Positions 1 through 9,354 of a stretch of 36,236 bases of DNA are shown piece after piece. The notes under the pieces were generated by a model. That model worked only from the letters and a program-made list of their open reading frames with translations, was not told the DNA's origin and searched no databases. The DNA is taken from NCBI GenBank assembly GCA_949292105.1, contig CASEYK010000038.1:1-36236 (forward strand). The letters are read 5' to 3'. Position 1 is the stretch's first letter. The number at the start of each line of letters is the position of its first letter. Origin of the DNA: an uncultured bacterium. GTDB lineage: Bacteria; Bacillota_I; Bacilli_A; RFN20; CAG-826. The translations under genes were made by a program, and so were the position numbers.

Positions 1-109
1 GAGAAATAATCCATGACGCTGCAAATAATTAACTTAGTATCAACAAAACTATGCTCACAAAAAAGGCACTATAAATAAAATCTTTATATATAGATAGTTT
101 AGATTTTGC

Positions 110-2071
110 TTATTTTGTAATTAATTTACTTTTTAAATAATCTCTTAAACCATCATCTTCGCAATAAACAAATGTTCCTAAAATACCTCTAGTCAACAAA
201 ACATAGTAAGTATTTTTTATCCATGTCTCAGCATCGATATCATTAGCGGTTCTAATTCCAGCCTGATCACTCGTTGGATGCGCATCTTTATGGAAAATAA
301 TTTTGCCGTTCTCGTACGTAATATCTTTGCCAATAATAACTCCACAATAATCTAAATCAATGCCTTGGCATGTGTGAATACATCCGATTTCGTCAACCGA
401 CAATGGGTCGTCAGCCCATGAATAAGCTTTTAATCCACTGCCATATCTAAGATTCCACTTTTTAGCAAAATTGTCTTTTTGAATAATAACATCATTAATT
501 CCATCTCTTGTAGTAGGATCGGACACCCATTCATAACAATATCCTGCTACAACTCTTGCATGACCATTATAATCATCGATATCAAATGCTAGCTTGCCAT
601 CCGCTAGCGCTTGTTTTTTTCTTGATTCAATGTCAAGTTCTTTAATTCTATTAAACATTTCATTAGGATTATCAAAAACCTTAAATTCATATGAATTATT
701 TGTGTTAAATTTATTGTTTTTATCAGTTAGTTCAAGAAAAGATTTGATAAACTCAATATACTCTGCACCACCTTGAACGCGGTACTGACCTGATAGTTCC
801 AGCTCTGGGCCCATCACCAATTGAGAATGGCATTCTTTCGCTAATTCTTTAATGATGTCGATTGTAGCATAGTCATCTTTAGTCACAGCTTGATTATCAT
901 CAATAAAGAAAACCGATACCTTAGCAACGTTAATTAATTCTTTCAACATATTGGTTCCGCTTTTTAAACCTACCCCACCCTTCATTTTAAAAATGCGATG
1001 AGCTTCATCTATTAAAAGACAAGGAATTTCATTGAATGGTCTATTTACAAAAGCTGTGGGATATTTGAACAAAGCACTTAAATCTCCACTTTTAAATGCT
1101 TTCCCTTTGATTAAGCCATTGTATAAAACTTTCTTTGGAGCAGCATTAACTGTCACAAACATTGTAGTAATTCTATCGTTTTTCTTTTTTGGACTATTTA
1201 ATTGGCCTAATGCATTGATTGCAATAATTGATTTGCCTGTTCCTGCTCCGCCTTTTACAATAATGGTTTTTTTCTGATTATAATAATCCGCTTCTCTAAC
1301 TGCAGAAACAATTGTACTCAAAGCATTTGCTTGTCCCATATCCAACGTATACATCAAATTACCGCTCAGAGCATCTCTCATCAATTTTGCAAATTCATCT
1401 GACGGCACCGTTCTTGCTTTGTTAATCTCAAAAAGGATATCGTGGCAACTTTTAGATACATATTTTTCAACAAAAGCTCTTAGTTTAGATGAATCATCTT
1501 CTAAAAATGAAGGAGATTCAGGAATAAAAGGAAATAATGAAACATCTTGCATTATTGTTTCATATCCATTATCCATATTATGGCAGTAAGAACATGCTTC
1601 AATACCCATCTTCTCAACTTGAACATATTCGTTGAAAGATTTTAGTTGCCCTGCATAATTATATGCTTGATAAGAAGGGTGAAAATGGTCTTCATAATGA
1701 CCTTTAGATACCATGGTGTGAACTTTGTTTAAAGCACCAGAAACACTAACTTGAGACCATTGTTTTAATTCAACGATAACCATATTTTTCTTATCGTTCT
1801 TATCTAAACCATAAATAAGAAAATCTAATCTTTCCAAACTATGCTTTAATCTATATTCAATCGCAACATCAACATCACCATCAATTGAACTTCCTTGAAG
1901 AGCTTCGGCGATTTTTGGAAGGGAATTTTTCCATGAAGTTTCCCAATTTGGCATAACATATGAATAACCAGCATTATACATTTCTTGTTTAACTTCATCA
2001 GCGATTGTTCCGCTGATTAAACAAGAATGAATAAATTGTTTTAGTGTTTTTTGATAAACTATTTGCTGCAT
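110..2071 (-). CDS. DUF2075 family NTPase/helicase with N-terminal nuclease-like domain
   Basis: A 653-residue P-loop protein. The Walker A motif GGAGTGKS is at residues 274-281 and a DEAH Walker B box at 355-358; the C-terminal half continues as the DUF2075 helicase-like core. The N-terminal part carries LDFLIYG followed by IVELKQW (D83, E101, K103), the spacing of a PD-(D/E)XK nuclease core, so a nuclease-helicase role is inferred. It starts 7 bases after the MazG-like gene and is the last gene of the minus-strand operon that begins with the Sau3AI-like endonuclease. No strong ribosome site precedes the ATG, which suggests coupling to the upstream gene. DUF2075 proteins often sit in defence islands; the substrate is unknown. 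The family call is firm, the nuclease call moderate. Confidence 0.85.
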   Translation of the reverse strand: MQQIVYQKTLKQFIHSCLISGTIADEVKQEMYNAGYSYVMPNWETSWKNSLPKIAEALQGSSIDGDVDVAIEYRLKHSLERLDFLIYGLDKNDKKNMVIVELKQWSQVSVSGALNKVHTMVSKGHYEDHFHPSYQAYNYAGQLKSFNEYVQVEKMGIEACSYCHNMDNGYETIMQDVSLFPFIPESPSFLEDDSSKLRAFVEKYVSKSCHDILFEINKARTVPSDEFAKLMRDALSGNLMYTLDMGQANALSTIVSAVREADYYNQKKTIIVKGGAGTGKSIIAINALGQLNSPKKKNDRITTMFVTVNAAPKKVLYNGLIKGKAFKSGDLSALFKYPTAFVNRPFNEIPCLLIDEAHRIFKMKGGVGLKSGTNMLKELINVAKVSVFFIDDNQAVTKDDYATIDIIKELAKECHSQLVMGPELELSGQYRVQGGAEYIEFIKSFLELTDKNNKFNTNNSYEFKVFDNPNEMFNRIKELDIESRKKQALADGKLAFDIDDYNGHARVVAGYCYEWVSDPTTRDGINDVIIQKDNFAKKWNLRYGSGLKAYSWADDPLSVDEIGCIHTCQGIDLDYCGVIIGKDITYENGKIIFHKDAHPTSDQAGIRTANDIDAETWIKNTYYVLLTRGILGTFVYCEDDGLRDYLKSKLITK

Positions 2072-2078
2072 AACATTC

Positions 2079-2399
2079 TTATAATTTGTTGTACTTGTCC
2101 GCTTTACCTTTTGATTTCGACACAGGATATTTAGCTTCGTTTTTACTCATTTTTTCATTAACAATTTCGTCTTCGTCCAAGCCTAGTTTGTCGAGCATAT
2201 GTTGACAATAAACTAGGACATCCGCTAACTCTTCTTTCACAGAATCCATATCAAAGTGTTGTTCATCCCATTGAAAACACTCCAAAAGTTCGTTGGCTTC
2301 AATTGAAATAGACTTTGCCAAATTAGCGGGACTATGAAATTGGTCCCAATCTCTATCGATGGTAAATTTTCTGATTCTATTTTTCGTTTCTAATTTCAT
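2079..2399 (-). CDS. MazG-like nucleotide pyrophosphohydrolase
   Basis: A small all-helical NTP pyrophosphohydrolase of the MazG-like type, expected to cut nucleoside or deoxynucleoside triphosphates to the monophosphate and pyrophosphate. Visible landmarks are RDWDQFH near the start, the metal-binding EANELLECFQW block, and KEELADVLVYC, which together supply the E-x-x-E ... E-x-x-D ligands of the family. I chose the internal ATG at 2399 because the family normally begins at MKLE; the frame is open to 2456, giving 125 residues, but the extra 19 residues do not look like the family. It lies between the SF1 helicase and the DUF2075 gene. The pairing suggests nucleotide-pool control or damaged-nucleotide clean-up during defence, which is inference. 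Confidence 0.85.
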   Translation of the reverse strand: MKLETKNRIRKFTIDRDWDQFHSPANLAKSISIEANELLECFQWDEQHFDMDSVKEELADVLVYCQHMLDKLGLDEDEIVNEKMSKNEAKYPVSKSKGKADKYNKL

Positions 2400-2500
2400 A
2401 AATATGCTTTTATTGTAACACTTCACTACCATTTGTTTATCTTTTTTTAATATCAAATAATCTTTTCATAGCACGCACAGTAATAAAGAAAACATTTATA

Positions 2501-5500
2501 TTATTCTTCATCAAACAAACTAATTTGAGAATATGCAACATCAATATTTGGCAAATCTTTAACCACAAATTCAAACAGACTAATAATAGATTCATAATCC
2601 TTGACTTGACTGTTAGCTATACGAATTAATTTAATCCCGTGATTTTTACATATCTCTTCTTTTTGGCGATCTAGATTGGCAGTGTGTCTATTTCCTACAT
2701 GCTCGCCACCGTCGATTTCAAAAGCAACGATTGTCCTATATTGTTTTCTAATAAATCCTTCGCCTATTTGTACGGTAACATCGAATTCTTTATTGCCAAA
2801 GCAACTCGTTTCATCTAGGCCGATACCTTTAATTGCGGCTTTGACTGGAACATTTCTTTCAATTTTGAACTTGCTGCCCTTTTTATTGAAATAAGGCTTT
2901 ATTGTCTCAAAGAACTCTTTTTCATTTTTTGAATCATTTGAAAAATCGGTAAGAATAACGCTATCGCTTTTAGGAACAATAACTTCTCCGTTTCTAAAAA
3001 CATAATCAGATAACACTCGAACATCGTTTTGTTTGTTTCCGCTGAGTACATCAATTGCCTCTTTATCGCCAACAAATATAAATTTTTCTTTGGCTCTAGT
3101 TACACCAACATTAATTAATTCATGATTGTTTTTTATCCAGTCCATTGTTTTTTTGCTTGTTTTCAGTGATAAAGCGGCGGACATAATAATAACTGATTTT
3201 TCAGATCCTTGTAGCGTGTGAATGGTGCCGGCTTTTATCCCATCAACACCAAATTTAGCCAAATATTCATTAATCAAATTTGCTTGATTGACAAATGGAG
3301 TGATAATCCCAACATCTTTATATCCGTTCGACTTAATTATTTTGACAATTTCAATAGCTTCTTCTTTATACGAATTTCTGTTATTGGGATTAGGGCTATT
3401 TTTAACATTGTGATAAATTAATTCACCAGAATTATTATTTAATAATTTTAATTGCTGATTATAAAATCTTTGGTTGACAAAATCAGCAATTTTTTGGCCA
3501 CAGCGATAATGATATCTAAGCAATATGCTTTTTGAATTGTTATCTTTTTTCAACATCGTGGACAATATTGAATTATGAATGTAATTGTAATCTTCTTTGA
3601 TATCATATTTTTTCATTAGTGCTTCATTAACATTTTGCTCGAGAACGGTTACTGGTTGTAATTGATTAGTATCTCCAACGAGTAGCAAATCTGTACCTCT
3701 AACGATTGGAATAAGAGAGGAAGCTAAATTGCATTGTCCAGCCTCATCCATAATAGTTAGATCAAAGTGAGATTTTGGACTACCCAATTTAGTGCACGAG
3801 AGATTTGTACAAACAACAATAGGAAAAATATTTAGAAGTTTTTTTAAATTGTTATCGTCGCGAAGAAACTTATTAAGGCTCGTTATGCATTCGTTAATAT
3901 CATCTTTTTCAACCATTTCTCTTAATTCTTTATATGAATCTGATAAGATTTTTTTAAATTTAAGGAGTGATGAAAAATATACATAATTTTGAAAGTCATG
4001 ATTCTCACTCGCTGAAATTACATGTTTCAAAATATCTTCGTCTTTGATGATCGCGGACGCATTATCTTTTTGCCTATATAATTTGATTTGATCGTCCAGC
4101 TTGTTACTTATTTGGTTGATGGTTGTTAAATTTCTTATTTTTTCTAGCGTTGCTATTCTATCCCTCAACTCAATTCGCTCTTCATATTCCACTAGTGATT
4201 GTTTTAACTTGTCGAAACTAGACATAAATTTATTTTTGCTGTTTTCAGTTAATTCTTCTTTCAAGTTAGAGCGGTTATGCTGCTTTGCCAAAGCAATGAT
4301 TTCTCTGATTCTGTTGACAGCTTCAGTCATCTCAACATTATTGCCAAGACGAATCATAGGAAATGTGATTTTAATTTCGGCGTTACCACGATATCTATTG
4401 CTGTAAAACAAAGAATTATTCATTTTAACAAAAATATCAGAAACAGGATGATTATTATTTGAACACACAAGAACTGTTTTGTTGTTGGCGTATGCTGATA
4501 AAAGAACATTAAATATGGTCTCTGTTTTCCCAGTTCCAGGCGGTCCCTTAACGTATGTAACATGATTAACCATTGAGTTATAGACAACTCGAAGTTGGTC
4601 AATATTAATTTTGCTTTTATTAAAGACAACAATATTTACTTCTTTATTCGTTCCACTACGATTCTTGTTTCTTCCAAAGAAAGATTTTAATGGAATAGAC
4701 AGTTTGTTTGATTTGTCCATATCAGAAATCGCTTCATATGTTTCGTCTATGCCTCTTTGATAATTTCTAGACAAAAAGAAGATAGTTGGGCGGGTATTCA
4801 TTATTTCGCCGTTTCGAAAGTTATCTCGGATATGTTCGATAAATTCTCGCTCGTTTTTATCATAATTTTCGCAAAAATCATCTGGATTTATGTCAAGATA
4901 AGTACCGAGTGTAACTCTTTTTTCTTCCGACACTAAAAAAGACTTGTTAATAGAGGATTTTTCGGAAACTTTAAGTGTTTTATCTTTAAAGTTAAGAGAT
5001 AAAGTACGATAAGCAACGACATATTGTTTTCCATCGATATCAATAGAAAACTTATTAATCGCAAGCTCTTGATATCTATTTATTATTTCTGCCTCATGCT
5101 TATTTCTTTTAAAAACTCTTTCTAAAATAAATTCAAATTGCTTATCGTCTAACTTATATCTTTTAGAATTAGCCAATGTTCTATTGTCAATTCCATCAAC
5201 CATAACAACCTCTTTAAGAAAGGGGTCGTTGTCTAACCGCTGACAGTCAGAAAGATACTGGAGAATATTATTATCAAAGTTGACAACTTCGAGAAAATTG
5301 CTAACTGTTTTATCGTTTGATAATTTTGTAAAAAGGGTATTGGGACTATCGTAATAACTATGTTCTAAAATTGTGGCGGATTTAATACCGCTTATTTTAA
5401 TAAAAATATCTTTTGATTTAATGATTTCAGAATTTTTAAAAGGATTAAATATATCGCAATAAATCCTGTCATTCTCTACATCAATGTCCTTAATGCCTAT

Positions 5501-5602
5501 GTAATATGTGGTTTCTTCATCGGCTCTATTGACATAAACAATGTTAAGCCATTTATTTTGAAGAATTGCTTGATATATTGAATTTTTAATTGAAAGTTCC
5601 AT
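2501..5602 (-). CDS. SF1 (Upf1/DNA2-like) helicase with C-terminal PD-(D/E)XK-type domain
   Basis: A 1033-residue protein. Residues 1-80 form a beta-rich region faintly like a WYL or Sm-like barrel (inference). The helicase core has Walker A GPPGTGKT at 353-360, a long helical insertion, the motif II sequence MDEAGQ, the superfamily I motif GDTNQLQPV, and the motif VI region NVGVTRAKEKF. The last about 100 residues contain FEIDGGEH, then a DRQKEEICKNHGIKLIRI segment typical of DUF559/DUF2726-like nuclease domains. It probably unwinds and cuts nucleic acid. It starts 40 bases after the Sau3AI-like endonuclease gene, so it is probably co-transcribed with the restriction system. Whether it helps restriction or is a separate defence module cannot be told from sequence. 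Confidence 0.88.
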   Translation of the reverse strand: MELSIKNSIYQAILQNKWLNIVYVNRADEETTYYIGIKDIDVENDRIYCDIFNPFKNSEIIKSKDIFIKISGIKSATILEHSYYDSPNTLFTKLSNDKTVSNFLEVVNFDNNILQYLSDCQRLDNDPFLKEVVMVDGIDNRTLANSKRYKLDDKQFEFILERVFKRNKHEAEIINRYQELAINKFSIDIDGKQYVVAYRTLSLNFKDKTLKVSEKSSINKSFLVSEEKRVTLGTYLDINPDDFCENYDKNEREFIEHIRDNFRNGEIMNTRPTIFFLSRNYQRGIDETYEAISDMDKSNKLSIPLKSFFGRNKNRSGTNKEVNIVVFNKSKINIDQLRVVYNSMVNHVTYVKGPPGTGKTETIFNVLLSAYANNKTVLVCSNNNHPVSDIFVKMNNSLFYSNRYRGNAEIKITFPMIRLGNNVEMTEAVNRIREIIALAKQHNRSNLKEELTENSKNKFMSSFDKLKQSLVEYEERIELRDRIATLEKIRNLTTINQISNKLDDQIKLYRQKDNASAIIKDEDILKHVISASENHDFQNYVYFSSLLKFKKILSDSYKELREMVEKDDINECITSLNKFLRDDNNLKKLLNIFPIVVCTNLSCTKLGSPKSHFDLTIMDEAGQCNLASSLIPIVRGTDLLLVGDTNQLQPVTVLEQNVNEALMKKYDIKEDYNYIHNSILSTMLKKDNNSKSILLRYHYRCGQKIADFVNQRFYNQQLKLLNNNSGELIYHNVKNSPNPNNRNSYKEEAIEIVKIIKSNGYKDVGIITPFVNQANLINEYLAKFGVDGIKAGTIHTLQGSEKSVIIMSAALSLKTSKKTMDWIKNNHELINVGVTRAKEKFIFVGDKEAIDVLSGNKQNDVRVLSDYVFRNGEVIVPKSDSVILTDFSNDSKNEKEFFETIKPYFNKKGSKFKIERNVPVKAAIKGIGLDETSCFGNKEFDVTVQIGEGFIRKQYRTIVAFEIDGGEHVGNRHTANLDRQKEEICKNHGIKLIRIANSQVKDYESIISLFEFVVKDLPNIDVAYSQISLFDEE

Positions 5603-5642
5603 GTTATTTTTAAAGCGATATTACAATAGCAGGTAGTGTTTA

Positions 5643-7031
5643 TTAAGCATTGCCTTTCAATACTTTTTCTACAAAATCTTTATTAAACCAAAAACTCTGT
5701 TTTGTGTAAGAAATAATGCCGGTAATTTTATCAGGAACTGGCAAATCAAAAGTATCAGAACTTATTCTAGCGTGCGGTCTTACATGGCAGACACCATTAG
5801 AATTTCTATCCTCTTTTGGAAATTTGTCTTTTATCTTACCATTTTTGTCAAAATAAAAAGCATTGCCTTGCCTGACCATTTTGGCACAATGCTCGTACAT
5901 TGTTTTAATTGGTCCATCGACAATTGAATTCGGAGCATTCCAAAAATGAATTGTTTCAAATGTAATAACTCCATCAATTTCTTTAAAAACAAATATCATC
6001 AATTTTAAATCGACAAAATCTTCACGAACAGTTGACACATCCCAAGAACTATTTATTAATTCATCGAATTCAAATGATTTAAATGGCATTGCTTCTGTTG
6101 GCCGGCCATTTTTATCAACAGTTATTGTTCTAAAAATAATGCCTGCCGCTTCCATTTCAGCCGTTGCTTTTCTCTTGCCTGAAATCCCAAGCATTTTTTG
6201 ACACAAAATAAAATTAAGGTGCTTGGCTTTTGAATTAACGCCAAATTTTATGCATAACTGTTTTTGAGTCATTCCATAATATGCAGAAATTTTTTCCTTA
6301 TAAATTTCCTCAAGCGGACATTTCATCCATTCATCTTCGGAAAGCAAAGGTGAATAAGGAGCAACCTTATGAATTAAATTTCTATAAATATAGGTCATAA
6401 AAGACTGCTTAAAACTATATGCTCGTGGTTTGGCTTTGATTGGCGAATTATATTGTTCAGTAAGTACTTTGCTATTAGCACCTTTTGTACAAGCGGCTAA
6501 AAATTCTGTATCTGATTCAGAAATCTCATGAGCTTTTCCTTCTACTATCTTTTTGTGAATCAAATTCCAATCTCTTTCAATCACTTTGCATTGAAGAGAA
6601 TTTTCAAACTCAAACAAATCGTAATCAGTTATTTCAAATTCTGAAGGATGTGCTCCAATGGAGTATAAATAAAACCAAATTAATAATCTTTTATTTTTCT
6701 TGTAAAAGGAACTTGTTAAAAATGTTGTTGCTGCTTCGGCCTTGTAATTAATCATATTTAAAACGAGTCTCTCTTTTGATGATATTGTCCCGTCTTGATT
6801 CTTCTTGACTGGCGTTACTTTTAATTCAATTCCAGCATCAATAAAGTCAGGGTTCTCATCAGAGTTTGCTTTATATCCAAAAATATGTTCTTCTACGAAA
6901 CCGCCAAGACCGCCTTTGTTTTTGCTCATATAAGAATTATCTAAACCAAAATACCCAAAAGTCTTATGCAACGATTTTTTGGTTATTTCTAGAATTTCTT
7001 TTTCGCTTAGATGTCTATTTTTATCGTCCAT
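5643..7031 (-). CDS. Sau3AI/MutH-family type II restriction endonuclease (predicted GATC)
   Basis: A 462-residue endonuclease close in length to Sau3AI (about 490). The N-terminal catalytic domain shows GGFVEEHIFG, then PDFIDAGIELKVTP (D62/D65, E69, K71), then KERLVLNMI, the MutH/Sau3AI nuclease signature. The C-terminal half resembles the second MutH-like domain that Sau3AI uses as a DNA-binding allosteric site, but without an obvious catalytic set. Family members cut GATC. The gene is divergent from the C5 methyltransferase, as in other Sau3AI-type loci, and heads the minus-strand operon. A TATAAT box ends only 11 bases before the ATG and there is no Shine-Dalgarno site, so the message may be nearly leaderless. 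GATC specificity is by family, not proven. Confidence 0.88.
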   Translation of the reverse strand: MDDKNRHLSEKEILEITKKSLHKTFGYFGLDNSYMSKNKGGLGGFVEEHIFGYKANSDENPDFIDAGIELKVTPVKKNQDGTISSKERLVLNMINYKAEAATTFLTSSFYKKNKRLLIWFYLYSIGAHPSEFEITDYDLFEFENSLQCKVIERDWNLIHKKIVEGKAHEISESDTEFLAACTKGANSKVLTEQYNSPIKAKPRAYSFKQSFMTYIYRNLIHKVAPYSPLLSEDEWMKCPLEEIYKEKISAYYGMTQKQLCIKFGVNSKAKHLNFILCQKMLGISGKRKATAEMEAAGIIFRTITVDKNGRPTEAMPFKSFEFDELINSSWDVSTVREDFVDLKLMIFVFKEIDGVITFETIHFWNAPNSIVDGPIKTMYEHCAKMVRQGNAFYFDKNGKIKDKFPKEDRNSNGVCHVRPHARISSDTFDLPVPDKITGIISYTKQSFWFNKDFVEKVLKGNA

Positions 7032-7042
7032 ATACTGAGGAA

Positions 7043-7048
7043 ATTATA
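7043..7048 (-). promoter_or_regulatory. -10 box of the endonuclease operon
   Basis: A perfect TATAAT on the minus strand, 11 bases before the endonuclease ATG. No good -35 box is visible at the usual distance. The predicted start point leaves a leader of only about 4-5 bases. Confidence 0.5.
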
Positions 7049-7077
7049 ACAAAACACTTTAATAATTGGTAGAAAGC

Positions 7078-7083
7078 TATAAT
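7078..7083 (+). promoter_or_regulatory. -10 box of the C5 methyltransferase gene
   Basis: A perfect TATAAT on the plus strand with only a weak -35 match upstream. It would give a leader of about 80 bases before the ATG at 7173, in contrast to the near-leaderless endonuclease message on the other strand. The two promoters lie back to back in the 141-base divergent region. Confidence 0.45.
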
Positions 7084-7172
7084 GAAATACATTTAATAAA
7101 TTATCTAAAGAATTTATTGAAACTTTATTTTTGTTCTTGATCGTTCACCAACTGTGTAGTAAACTTAAGAAT

Positions 7173-8426
7173 ATGAAAAAAACTGTTGTCGAACTATTCG
7201 CTGGTGTCGGTGGATTCCGAGTTGGATTAAACAATATAACTAGAATTGACGAAAACGGAAAGGCAATCGAAAATGGCCCTTGGAAGTTCGTATGGGCTAA
7301 TCAATGGGAGCCATCAACAAAAGCGCAACACGCATTTGACTGCTATAATATTAGATTTCCATCTGCGGTTGAAAACTCTAATGTGGATATCTCCAAAGTA
7401 GATAAAAAAACTATTCCTAATCATACTTTGCTCTGCGGTGGGTTTCCTTGCCAAGACTATTCTGTTGCTCATTCCCTAAGCAGTTCACATGGAATTGAGG
7501 GCAAAAAAGGTGTTTTATGGTGGCAAATTAATGATGTTTTGGCAGTTAAAAAACCCCCGTTTGTTCTTTTGGAAAACGTTGATAGATTGATTAAGTCACC
7601 AGCCAAACAGCGCGGAAGAGATTTCGGTATTATGCTCCACTGTTTTGCTAAACAGGGTTATGCCCTAGAATGGAGAGTAATTAACGCTGCAGATTATGGT
7701 CATCCTCAAAGAAGACGCAGGATATTCATTTTTGCTTTTCATAAAAGTACCAACTATTACAAATCACTCATTAAAATTTCTGCCGTCAAAATTATTTCAA
7801 AAGAAGGCTTGTTTGCTAAAGAATTCCCAGTTGAAAATATTTCAGAAAAAAATATAAGGCAAATCAATTTAATTAATGGTTTTAAAGATTTAGTTGATAT
7901 ATCTGAAAATTTCCGTGCTTCATTCGGAAATACTGGTTGTGTGGTTGGCAACAAAGTATATACAGCAAATACAAAACCAATTAAAACGAAACCTATGGTT
8001 TTGAATGATATAATTGAGAAACGCCAAGTTGACAAGCATTATTTTCTAAGCGAATCACAAAAGAAACAATACGAATATCTTCGTGGTTCCAAAAAAATTC
8101 TTAGAAAAGATAAAAATGGTTTTGAATATATGTATTCTGAGGGATCAATGTCGGCATATGATGATTTATTGCTTCCAGCAAGAACAATGTTGACATCTGA
8201 AAGTACAACCAATAGAAGTACACACATAATTAAAGATCCAAAAACCAAAAAACTCAGGGTTTTAACACCAATTGAATGTGAAAGAATTAATCAATTTCCT
8301 GATAATTGGACTAATTCAGGAATGCCAGAAAACAGACGATATTTTATGATGGGAAACGCATTGGTGTGTGGCATCATTTCTAAAATCGGCAAACAAATTG
8401 AAAAAATAGTAGAAAAAGAAAAATAG
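7173..8426 (+). CDS. DNA (cytosine-5)-methyltransferase, M.Sau3AI-like
   Basis: A 417-residue C5-cytosine methyltransferase, which moves a methyl group from S-adenosylmethionine to cytosine in its target. Motif I is VELFAGVGGFRVG (residues 6-18), motif IV is GGFPCQDYS with catalytic C93, motif VI is LLENVDR, motif VIII is the DYGHPQRRRR block, and motif X is MMGNALV near the end. The variable region with a target-recognition domain lies between VIII and IX. I chose ATG 7173 because residues before it are not family-like and the frame otherwise opens with a TTG at 7131. Length is close to M.Sau3AI (about 412). It is divergent from the endonuclease and should protect GATC sites, by family inference. 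Confidence 0.92.
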   Translation: MKKTVVELFAGVGGFRVGLNNITRIDENGKAIENGPWKFVWANQWEPSTKAQHAFDCYNIRFPSAVENSNVDISKVDKKTIPNHTLLCGGFPCQDYSVAHSLSSSHGIEGKKGVLWWQINDVLAVKKPPFVLLENVDRLIKSPAKQRGRDFGIMLHCFAKQGYALEWRVINAADYGHPQRRRRIFIFAFHKSTNYYKSLIKISAVKIISKEGLFAKEFPVENISEKNIRQINLINGFKDLVDISENFRASFGNTGCVVGNKVYTANTKPIKTKPMVLNDIIEKRQVDKHYFLSESQKKQYEYLRGSKKILRKDKNGFEYMYSEGSMSAYDDLLLPARTMLTSESTTNRSTHIIKDPKTKKLRVLTPIECERINQFPDNWTNSGMPENRRYFMMGNALVCGIISKIGKQIEKIVEKEK

Positions 8427-8486
8427 TTGCAATTAATGTTAACTGATAAATATCAAAACATTTTGATGCGGAAATAAAAACTAAAT

Positions 8487-8539
8487 AGCAGTTGTTTGTT
8501 CACAACCTTCGCAAATTTCCATTGCCTCAAACAACAGCT
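8487..8539. terminator. Inverted repeat between convergent genes, possible bidirectional terminator
   Basis: Two 12-base arms (8487-8498 and 8528-8539) match with one mismatch around a 29-base loop. They lie between the converging ends of the methyltransferase and the UDG-like gene. There is no clean T-run after either arm, so terminator function is only plausible. Confidence 0.35.
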
Positions 8540-8564
8540 GTGCTGTTATGTTTTAGTAGAGTTA

Positions 8565-9131
8565 TTATTTTATTTTTTCCAAAATCTTATCTAGAGCCTT
8601 GTATCTTTCTATATAAGATTTAGATGATGAAAAATGTGGAATTTTATATAATTTGTTGTTTAAGCATCGACATTTATATTTACTTAAATATTTAAAACAT
8701 TCTTCGCCAACAGCAATGACTATAGCGCCGTTCATTATAAGAGGATTAATCCTCGTAATAAATTCGGAAAAATATTTTTTTTCTAGTTTTGGTTCTTTGG
8801 CAAAAAACTTTTTTAAATCAGATGCTTTCGGAGTTATACAATCATCATTTGGAAAAACATCGGTTATGAAACTACCTTTGAATTCTGATTTTTCTTTAAT
8901 TGTTTTCATTAATTTAGAATCGCCAGCGCTATGACGATTATGAAAATTTTCATATTTTTTGGTAGATCCAGATCGATTAAAAGCAACAAAAACATATTTA
9001 TTGTTAAAATTTTCAATCAGTTTGGCTTCGTCAGTTATTGGAGCGATATCATCAACAGTATCGCCCCAAAGCAAATAACTACTATAGTCCATAAATTGGT
9101 CTAAATATTGAATAATTTCTTTTTTGTCCAT
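8565..9131 (-). CDS. Uracil-DNA-glycosylase-superfamily-like protein
   Basis: A 188-residue protein whose layout fits the UDG superfamily: FVAFNRSG (48-55) at the place of the catalytic-water motif, FKGSFITDVFPN (84-95) as the second conserved block, IAVGEECFKYL (139-149) as the strand before the last motif, and PHFSSS (165-170) at the place of the leucine-loop H-(P/F)-S motif. The usual Asp of the first motif is not obvious, so the base it acts on, or whether it is active, is unclear. A good Shine-Dalgarno GGAGG sits 8 bases before the ATG. It converges on the C5 methyltransferase. Since 5-methylcytosine deaminates to thymine, a mismatch-repair role comparable to Vsr is a reasonable but untested idea. 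Confidence 0.6.
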   Translation of the reverse strand: MDKKEIIQYLDQFMDYSSYLLWGDTVDDIAPITDEAKLIENFNNKYVFVAFNRSGSTKKYENFHNRHSAGDSKLMKTIKEKSEFKGSFITDVFPNDDCITPKASDLKKFFAKEPKLEKKYFSEFITRINPLIMNGAIVIAVGEECFKYLSKYKCRCLNNKLYKIPHFSSSKSYIERYKALDKILEKIK

Positions 9132-9354
9132 ACTATTTTTCCTCCGTTTTATTTTATTGCATAGATTTTTCTTCTAACAATTTAACTACTTTTGTTTATA
9201 TGACACATTGTAATAATTTTCGTTTGGTATTCATTTTTGTAGTACATATCACTGATGACAGCAAATGTTTCGCTTTCTAGATATTAAAGATGCATTTTTG
9301 GCAATGTGCATTTTAAATTTCTACTTATGTTCTTAAATGCTTAAAATCTAGTTC

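Noticed and set aside
4420-4632. A 70-residue frame inside the SF1 helicase gene, same strand
   Set aside because: It lies wholly in another frame of a gene with clear helicase motifs and has no ribosome site of its own.
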